Position numbers and translations under genes: made by a program. The notes beneath the pieces were generated by a model. It was given only the letters and a program-made list of their open reading frames with translations, was not told the origin of the DNA and did no database searches. 11,821 bases of DNA from JBIOJM01 sp044450785 (GTDB taxonomy: Bacteria; Planctomycetota; Planctomycetia; Isosphaerales; Isosphaeraceae). Position 1 is the stretch's first letter. Each line of letters opens with the position of its first letter. The stretch lies in assembly GCA_044450785.1 (NCBI GenBank), contig JBIOJM010000322.1, positions 1 to 11,821 on the forward strand, in the 5' to 3' direction. Positions 6,347 through 11,821 of the stretch are shown piece after piece.

Positions 6347-7845
6347 TCCGTGCGAAGTGGTGTGAGCTTGAGTTTGAGCGCGTCACGCATCACATCGATC
6401 GGCGCGTCCTGCCCCGTGTACAGCTTGAACTGGAGGGCGGCCTGGCGGAGGAACATCTCCACCCCGGTGACCGCCTTGCTGCCGCGCTCGCGCGCCAGCT
6501 TGAGCATCATCGTGTTCTCGGGGTGATATATCGTGTCGAACACGACGATGCCCGGCCGGCTGAAGGCAGCCGGTGGGAGCGGAGTATCATCCACGTTCGG
6601 GTGCATGCCGACCGGCGTGGCGTTGATGATCACGTCGACGAGGTTGGTGGCTCGCATCGACCAGTTGACGGCGCGGCAGCCCACCTCCTCCGCCAGTCGA
6701 GTCGCCCGCTCGTCATGCCGGTTGGCGATCGTTACGTGAGCGCCGCGGCGCGTCAAGCCGAACGCGATCGCGCGTGCCACCCCCCCCGCGCCCAGGATCA
6801 TCACCTGTTTGTCGAAGAGTGGGCTGGGTGATTCCTCGCTTTCACGGCCCCCCATGGCGGTTTCCAGCGAATCCATCGCCGCGCGGTAGTCGGTGCTATA
6901 CCCCGTCCGCTGGCCGTGCTCGTTGGTAACGACCGTGTTGCAAGTCCCCGTTCGCTCGACGGCCCCCTCTTTCTGCTGCAGCAGCGGCACCATCGCCTCT
7001 TTGTGGGGGATTGTCACGCTGCAACCCTTGATGTCCAGCCAGAGCAGCTCCTTGAAGAACGCGGGTAGCTCACCATTGGGTACCAAAAACGGAACCATGA
7101 CCTTGTTCAAGCCGAGCTCGCGGAAGGCGGCATTGTGCACCACCGGGCTCAAGCTCTGCTCGATCGGGTCACCGATGACACCGTAAACCTCGGTATTTGC
7201 GTCGATCTGGCGGTAGGCGTAGTCGTGCTTCATCACTCCATACTGGAGCATCCCCGCGGCGAAGACCCGTTCGGGATTGAACCCCGCGTAGGTGAACGGC
7301 GCCCCGTACTTGCGCCCGAGGATCCGGCTGAACACCCCGATCTCTCCCATGGCGATCGGGACCGTCGGCGCCTTGGCCGTGGTCCCCAGGTGCAAGACCC
7401 GCGACGCCTCGGCCAGGCTCGAAGCCGACGTGGCAATTTTGACCACGTCCGGATCGATTCCCTCGCACTTCTCGGCAATGTCCTGGAGATCGACCGGCGT
7501 GGTCTTCATGTTATGGTAGCTGACGATCCGCTTCGTCTTGCCGTATCGCCGGATCGTCTTTGCGATGTCCATCTCCAGGTCGATGTAGTCGACGCCCAGC
7601 GCCACGGCCTCGCGGAGGAGCTTTTGGCGTTTTTCCTCGTTGCCGCGCCATAGTCCGCCATCCACGCCCCGGCGAATCGTGAAAACCGCCGGCGTGGGCC
7701 GATCCTTGAGAATTCTCTTCAGGTCCGGCTCGCGGCGCAGGCAGTCGATCCGCAGCTCGACCAACTCCACGCCCGATTCGCCCGCGTTCTTCCACTCCTC
7801 GGCCAGCGACGAGTGCCGGCCTCGCCCGATCGTCACACAGATCAT
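6343..7845 (-). CDS. aroDE: Bifunctional type I 3-dehydroquinate dehydratase / shikimate dehydrogenase
   Basis: This 500-residue fusion catalyses two successive shikimate-pathway steps. Residues 1 to about 215 are a type I (Schiff-base) dehydroquinate dehydratase: ELRID (E30, R32), catalytic H111 in SYHN, Schiff-base K136 in VVKIATSA, and a late R174. Residues about 218-500 are shikimate dehydrogenase: YGVIGDPIEQSLSPVVHNAA with the shikimate-binding serines S231/S233, catalytic K282 in SVTIPHKE, N303, and D319 in YSTDYRAA. The nucleotide site is GAGGVARAIAFGL (352-364), and NRHDERA (from N375) is the N-R motif typical of NADP preference. The same domain order occurs in plants and chlamydiae; the usual bacterial enzymes are separate. 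Both active sites look intact. The ATG directly precedes the first beta-strand (ICVTIGR), so no N-terminus is missing. It heads the minus-strand train and overlaps aroK by four bases. Confidence 0.96.
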   Translation of the reverse strand: MICVTIGRGRHSSLAEEWKNAGESGVELVELRIDCLRREPDLKRILKDRPTPAVFTIRRGVDGGLWRGNEEKRQKLLREAVALGVDYIDLEMDIAKTIRRYGKTKRIVSYHNMKTTPVDLQDIAEKCEGIDPDVVKIATSASSLAEASRVLHLGTTAKAPTVPIAMGEIGVFSRILGRKYGAPFTYAGFNPERVFAAGMLQYGVMKHDYAYRQIDANTEVYGVIGDPIEQSLSPVVHNAAFRELGLNKVMVPFLVPNGELPAFFKELLWLDIKGCSVTIPHKEAMVPLLQQKEGAVERTGTCNTVVTNEHGQRTGYSTDYRAAMDSLETAMGGRESEESPSPLFDKQVMILGAGGVARAIAFGLTRRGAHVTIANRHDERATRLAEEVGCRAVNWSMRATNLVDVIINATPVGMHPNVDDTPLPPAAFSRPGIVVFDTIYHPENTMMLKLARERGSKAVTGVEMFLRQAALQFKLYTGQDAPIDVMRDALKLKLTPLRTE

Positions 7846-7981
7846 CGACCACCACGCCCCTTGCCCCGGGACGCCCCCTCATCGCTCCGCCTCGTCGGAT
7901 CACCCGATCGGCTCAGCCCGCTCACGCCACTCGACGATTGTATGACAACCTTACCCATCGATGAAAGGGGGCGATCCCACG

Positions 7982-8012
7982 AATACAGAACAATCATGTG
8001 TTTGTTAGTCAA
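7982..8012 (-). promoter_or_regulatory. Possible promoter for aroDE
   Basis: On the minus strand TTGACT (8012-8007) and TGTATT (7987-7982) resemble -35 and -10 boxes with a 19-base spacer, longer than the ideal 17. Transcription would begin near 7975, giving a leader of about 130 bases before the aroDE ATG. Planctomycete promoters are poorly defined, so this is only a candidate. Confidence 0.25.
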
Positions 8013-8177
8013 TTGTGTAAACCGGTATCGGTTCCTCCGCTGCACCGTCTCGCCTGGCCTTCCCTCTCTCCGGCTCACCGTCGTTACGGCGACGAATTCA
8101 TCGAACTGCCACCACGCACGTCTCACGGCTCGTAATCGCCTACTTTAGCGCGACTTAGGATCGGTTCGACCAGTAAA

Positions 8178-8364
8178 TTCCTAAAAAAATAGCCGAAACC
8201 TCCCAGTCGCATGTTGATTTCTCATCTCGCCTGTGTTCTCTATTTAGAACAGACTGGCGTAAGTTAGAAACGAATCAAGCGACGAGTTCCCCAAAAAAAT
8301 CACCGAAACATCCCAGTCGCATGTTGATTTCCCATCTCACTTGTGCTCTCTATTTGGAACAGAC
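8178..8364. repeat. 77-bp direct repeat, two copies exactly 110 bp apart
   Basis: Copy 1 is 8178-8254 and copy 2 is 8288-8364; about 67 of 77 positions agree by hand alignment with no gaps. The longest shared block is TCCCAGTCGCATGTTGATTT (8201-8220 and 8311-8330), preceded in both by an A7 run and CCGAAAC and followed by CTCTATTT and GGAAC/AGAAC. The 33-base interval between the copies does not align. No inverted-repeat ends or coding sense were seen. It could be a duplicated operator/promoter segment for the surface-protein gene, or a pair of small-RNA genes; the sequence alone does not decide. Confidence 0.8.
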
Positions 8365-8734
8365 GGATGAATACAGCGCAGACATCCAGGATCGTACAGG
8401 GGAGATCGACGGAAAAACCCGTCGCCGTCGGGCCTCGTTTCGGTTGGCGATGCCGCTGGGATGGCCTGAGGCGGTGCGACGAGTCCGGATCGCGTTCTCT
8501 CCCCATGCTCGACGTAGTCCCCGATCAACCCCGACGCGACTTCTGGGTCCGGCTCTCCTGCCGGACACATTCGTGAGTCGCTTTCTGAGTGTGTACTAAG
8601 AATCTGGAAAGGACACCCATCGCCATCAAGTGGCCGTGGGCTTGGTTGAACACGCAACGTGCTCGCGTATCGGCTGGCGGGAATCCGCGCTTTTTCCACT
8701 GAGAAGTGACCCTCATTGATTCTTTGAGTTTATG

Positions 8735-8793
8735 TCGTTCGAGCGAGGGACCTCCTCCCGAACGAAGAGTTTTGACTTTCAATCCCGAGGAGG
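8735..8793 (+). promoter_or_regulatory. Leader with alternative hairpins and a strong Shine-Dalgarno
   Basis: The ribosome site GAGGAGG (8787-8793) lies eight bases before the ATG at 8802. Upstream, CCTCCTC (8751-8757) is its exact complement and could pair with it, hiding the site. The same CCTCCTC lies within another hairpin: TCGTTCG (8735-8741) pairs with CGAACGA (8759-8765), and inside it GAGG (8745-8748) pairs with CCTC (8754-8757). The two structures cannot form together, so one arrangement would free the ribosome site and the other would block it. The pairing is read by eye; whether it regulates anything is inference. Confidence 0.4.
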
Positions 8794-8801
8794 ATCGACG
8801 C

Positions 8802-11800
8802 ATGACACTTTTCTCGAATTCGCGCGGCGCGACGGGTTCACGGCGCCTGAAGACTCCGTTGGTCAAGCGGACCAAGCGGCAGCGGCGGTACACCCTGGAG
8901 TCGCTCGAAAGCCGTACGCTGTTGGCGTACACATTCACGTACAATCCCGTTACCCACGTCGCCACGGCGCAAGGCGATGCGGCCACCGACGCCCTGGTCA
9001 TCTCCCCGATCGGCGGGTTGCTCGAGCACAGCGTCAACGGCGGCGCATTCGATAGCAACTGGACTGGTTTTACTGTCCCGGCCGCCATCACCGAGACCGT
9101 CGACGTCAACCTCGGCACAGGTGACGGTTCGTCGCTCAAACTCGGCGGCGATGCGGGAGCCAACGTCGCCAGCGCAGCCAGCCTGTTGTTTGCCGCCTTC
9201 GACGTCGTCGCGCCGGCCAACACCAGCGATACCTCCACCATCGACGACAGCACGGGCACATCCCTTACCGCCGCGACGTACACGATCGACACCCAACCCG
9301 GGACCATCGGCGGGCCTGGGTTCAACTACAATGAGAGCAGCAGTCAGAGCTTTACAGGAGGGGTCACCCTCCTAGGCTCGCCGGCCAACGGCGACATCTA
9401 CAACGTCTTGTCGACGTGCTGCCACGTCACCCCGGGGAAAGAGCCGGTGACGATCGAGACCGCCGCCGGGACGACCAGCACGGTCAACGTCGGCAGCGGT
9501 GGAACGCTCAGCAACATCTCTAGCCCGGTGGCGATCTACGACCCCGGCGACGCGACCACGATCAACATCAACGACACGGCCGACACGACTCACTCGACCG
9601 CCACGCTCGATAACCTCTCGGGAAATGTCAGCGCGCCGTTTGAAGTGACGGGCCTTTCGGCTTTCCCCATCGAGTACGGCGTCGGCGTGACGGCCCTGAA
9701 CATCAACGGCGGGACGTTCGGCGGATCGGGCGTCACTTACGACATCAACAACACCCAGGCCGGCACGACGACCACGATCAATGGCGGACCCAACCAGAAC
9801 TTCGTGAATCTCAGCAACGCGGCCGAGGCAGGCGGCCTCAGCAACCTGCCCGGCCCGGTCGTCGTTCACGGCGGTACGAGCTTTGCCGACATCGTTACCC
9901 TCGAAGACTCGTCCGCCAACTTCAGCGACAATTACACCGTCACGGCTACGACCGTCACCAGAACCGGCCTATTTGGCGGCCTGACCTATGACGACAACAT
10001 CGGCACGCTGACCCTGAACGCCGAAAACACTCTCGGCACCAACGGCAACAACACGATCGCTATCAACAGCACGGCCGATTTTGTGACCACCAACATCAAC
10101 GGCCAGGGCGGCATCGATACGATCGACGTCAACTCCACCGGCTTTTTCGGCGTGCTCAACGTCACCACCGGCTCCGATGGCGGCAGCACGGTCAACGTCG
10201 TCGCCGATAACCAGCCGGTCAACATCACCAGCAACGCGCCTGCCACGGTCAACATCGGCTCGACCGGCGGCGCCGGCACGATGGCGGGCATCCAGGGCCC
10301 GATCTCGGTCCTCAACCCGCCCAGCCTCACGGCGCTCACGTTCCACGATGAGAACGACGCGACCGGCCAGACCTGGACGCTCGCCAACAACGACGGTCTC
10401 GGCACGGGCAGCGTTGCCGTGACCGGCAGCGCCACCACGAGCTACGATCCGTTCGACCTTTCGTCGCTCACGGTCAATGGCGGCAGCGGCGGCAACACAT
10501 TCATCGTGAACGCAACGTCGGCCTTCTACCCGACGACCCTGAACACGGGACTCGGTGACGACACGACCAATGTCTTCGCCACCGGCGACAATACGCTCGA
10601 TATCCACGGCCAAGGCGGGCAAGACGCTGTCACGCTGGGGGCCGATCCGGTCGCCGGCATGCAGAACTTGTTCGGCACGATCAACGTCGACAACGAAACC
10701 GGCTTCACCGACCTGACGCTCGACGATTCGGCTGACACCACCGGCCAGACCGCGCTCATGTTCAACGACGGGACGAACGGCCAGGTAACCGGCCTTTCGC
10801 CCGCCACGATCAACTATGTTGACGACGACATCAGCAGCTTGACCGTCGATGGCGGCTCAGGCGGCAACACGTTCACCGTCGACGGCACGATCAGCAACAT
10901 CTTCCTTGCACCCGTCACCACGACCCTGAACACCGGGTTTGGCGACGACACGACTTTCGTCGAAGCGACCGCGGCCGGCGGTCCCCTGGTCGTCCACGGG
11001 CAAGCGGGCCAGGACGCGGTCTTGATCGGCCTCTTCGGCAGCGTCGCCGATATCCTGGGTACCGTGACCGTCGACAATACGTTCGGATTCACCGACTTGA
11101 CGGTCGACGCCTCGGCCGACGCGGTCAGCCACGACTTCACGCTCTCCAGCACCGTGCCGGTTAGCACCATCGCCGCACTGGCACCCGCCGCCATCACCTA
11201 CACGACCGCTGATGTCAGCTCGCTGACCATCGACACCAGCGACTTCGGCACCCAGGTGATGAACATCGACATGAGCGGCGGCAACCCCATCCCGGTTGTC
11301 GACACCCCGGGGCTGGTCTGGAACGCCGGGCCCGCTGGGACCGGCGGTTTCGATACCCACGCCCTGAACATCTTCGGCACGCTCCCCTCCGGCCCGTTCG
11401 CCAGCGAGACCCACAACGCCAATGATCAAACCGTCTTCCCCCAGGTCGGTCAGTACGGCTCCATCTTCTTCGATGATGGCACGGGACTACCATCGGCCCT
11501 GACGAGTCTCCATTACACCGGCCTGGCGCCGATCGTCGACACAACCCCGGCGGTCGATTACACCTTCAACGACTTCGGCTATCCCGACCAGTCGTTCAGT
11601 GCGACCGACGGGCCCGTGATCACCGGCTTCCAGACCCTCGAATTTGCCAGCACGCCCACTCCCCCGTTCCCGACCAACTTCGAGACGACCGATGTCGCAA
11701 ACAAAAACTTCGTGACGTTCAACACGCCGGCTTCGGTCCCCGGTGTCGCCGGTCCCGGCGTCAGCGGAGTCGTCGACGTCCCGATCGCCTCCGACGGACT

Positions 11801-11821
11801 GCTCTCCCTCACGTTCAACAC
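8802..11821 (+). CDS. Giant LEPR-XLL-type beta-repeat surface protein (N-terminal 1006 residues; runs off the right edge)
   Basis: A single frame is open from ATG 8802 to the window edge with no stop. The N-terminus is strongly basic (RRLKTPLVKRTKRQRR, 14-29) and is followed by LESLESRTLLA (32-42), a variant of the LEPR-XLL motif that marks many very long exported planctomycete proteins; no classical hydrophobic signal peptide is seen. The rest is rich in Thr, Gly, Asn, Asp, Ser and Val, poor in Lys, and made of short predicted beta-strands (LTVNGG, TLNTGLGDD, VVHGGTSFADIVTL). The only cysteines are an adjacent pair, C206-C207. Modules beginning near residues 400, 554, 678 and 806 start with a similar LT(V/L)(N/D) strand; those at 554 and 678 are clear duplicates. 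This architecture suggests a beta-helix or stalk-like extracellular or cell-wall protein; substrate and function are unknown. An excellent Shine-Dalgarno fixes the start. Confidence 0.93.
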   Translation, partial: MTLFSNSRGATGSRRLKTPLVKRTKRQRRYTLESLESRTLLAYTFTYNPVTHVATAQGDAATDALVISPIGGLLEHSVNGGAFDSNWTGFTVPAAITETVDVNLGTGDGSSLKLGGDAGANVASAASLLFAAFDVVAPANTSDTSTIDDSTGTSLTAATYTIDTQPGTIGGPGFNYNESSSQSFTGGVTLLGSPANGDIYNVLSTCCHVTPGKEPVTIETAAGTTSTVNVGSGGTLSNISSPVAIYDPGDATTININDTADTTHSTATLDNLSGNVSAPFEVTGLSAFPIEYGVGVTALNINGGTFGGSGVTYDINNTQAGTTTTINGGPNQNFVNLSNAAEAGGLSNLPGPVVVHGGTSFADIVTLEDSSANFSDNYTVTATTVTRTGLFGGLTYDDNIGTLTLNAENTLGTNGNNTIAINSTADFVTTNINGQGGIDTIDVNSTGFFGVLNVTTGSDGGSTVNVVADNQPVNITSNAPATVNIGSTGGAGTMAGIQGPISVLNPPSLTALTFHDENDATGQTWTLANNDGLGTGSVAVTGSATTSYDPFDLSSLTVNGGSGGNTFIVNATSAFYPTTLNTGLGDDTTNVFATGDNTLDIHGQGGQDAVTLGADPVAGMQNLFGTINVDNETGFTDLTLDDSADTTGQTALMFNDGTNGQVTGLSPATINYVDDDISSLTVDGGSGGNTFTVDGTISNIFLAPVTTTLNTGFGDDTTFVEATAAGGPLVVHGQAGQDAVLIGLFGSVADILGTVTVDNTFGFTDLTVDASADAVSHDFTLSSTVPVSTIAALAPAAITYTTADVSSLTIDTSDFGTQVMNIDMSGGNPIPVVDTPGLVWNAGPAGTGGFDTHALNIFGTLPSGPFASETHNANDQTVFPQVGQYGSIFFDDGTGLPSALTSLHYTGLAPIVDTTPAVDYTFNDFGYPDQSFSATDGPVITGFQTLEFASTPTPPFPTNFETTDVANKNFVTFNTPASVPGVAGPGVSGVVDVPIASDGLLSLTFN
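10461..11216 (+). repeat. Two tandem coding modules of about 124 and 128 residues
   Basis: Within the surface-protein gene, 10461-10832 (372 bp) and 10833-11216 (384 bp) encode clearly related modules. Each opens with SSLTV(N/D)GGSGGNTF, continues with TTLNTG(L/F)GDDTT, then HGQ(G/A)GQDAV, a (I/V)(N/T)VDN strand and GFTDLT(L/V)D(D/A)SAD, and ends shortly before the next SSLT. A third, diverging copy begins at 11217 (SSLTIDTSDFG), and a looser one precedes 10461, sharing the ATGQTWTL-like strand. The copies also match well in DNA, consistent with duplication within the gene. Confidence 0.8.

Larger units (their letters stand above)
7846..8801. other. 956-bp divergent intergenic region
   Basis: This region separates aroDE (minus) from the large surface-protein gene (plus). 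I find no supportable coding frame: the open frames have no family motif and arginine- or proline-heavy chance composition. It holds a possible minus-strand promoter (7982-8012), a 77-bp sequence repeated in direct orientation (8178-8364), a small hairpin GACGG/CCGTC near 8408, and a structured leader directly before the plus-strand gene (8735-8793). From about 8160 to 8360 the sequence is noticeably AT-richer than the flanking genes, consistent with regulatory DNA. Confidence 0.6.

Noticed and set aside
8178..8364. Direct repeats as a minimal CRISPR array
   Set aside because: Only two copies of a 77-bp imperfect repeat with a 33-bp gap; too long, too diverged, and no cas genes nearby.
8321..8599. 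A 92-residue plus-strand open frame starting inside the second repeat copy
   Set aside because: No family motif, no ribosome site, chance-like Arg/Pro composition, and its start lies in the duplicated segment whose first copy is not followed by a similar frame.
9969..10622. Long minus-strand open frames under the surface-protein gene
   Set aside because: They are shadows of the repetitive GC-rich plus-strand coding sequence; composition is Val/Arg/Asp-rich repeats without family motifs.

Overview
The window looks like chromosomal DNA from a planctomycete, most likely of the Isosphaeraceae/Gemmataceae type. It is fairly GC-rich. The strongest sign is the large protein at the right end, which starts with a basic stretch followed by the sequence LESLESRTLLA. 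This is a variant of the LEPR-XLL-type N-terminus seen on very large planctomycete surface or exported proteins. A fused type I 3-dehydroquinate dehydratase/shikimate dehydrogenase also fits this phylum. The assignment is inference from family knowledge; there is no rRNA or other marker gene.

Layout. Positions 1-870 (minus strand) hold a MaoC-like hydratase followed by the N-terminal part of a short-chain dehydrogenase that runs off the left edge. Positions 1181-3296 (plus strand) are a signalling cluster: a REC-ANTAR response regulator that probably acts on RNA, an 86-residue BON-like protein, and a soluble histidine kinase with no recognisable sensor domain. This cluster converges on a minus-strand gene train. 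The junction is a perfect 27-bp inverted repeat whose outer ends supply the stop codons of both converging genes.

Positions 3388-7845 (minus strand) read, in transcription order: aroDE (fused dehydroquinate dehydratase and shikimate dehydrogenase), aroK (shikimate kinase, overlapping aroDE by ATGA), an A24 prepilin peptidase, a LapA-domain membrane protein, and a coiled-coil putative lipoprotein. The aro pair covers three consecutive steps of the shikimate pathway (dehydroquinate to shikimate 3-phosphate). The three downstream genes concern the cell envelope. Between aroK and the peptidase is a roughly 113-bp element with 19-bp terminal inverted repeats; it supplies the last residues and stop codon of aroK.

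Positions 7846-8801 are a 956-bp divergent intergenic region. It contains a 77-bp sequence present twice in direct orientation, exactly 110 bp apart, and, just before the right-hand gene, a leader that can form two mutually exclusive hairpins, one of which hides the Shine-Dalgarno sequence. From 8802 to the right edge runs a single open frame of at least 1006 residues encoding a Thr/Gly/Asn/Asp-rich, beta-strand-repeat surface protein with modules of about 124-128 residues near its end.

I saw no CRISPR array, tRNA, rRNA, transposase or phage gene. The parts most worth following up are the two inverted-repeat elements at gene ends, the 110-bp-spaced duplication, the possible leader switch, and the ANTAR regulator with its sensorless kinase.
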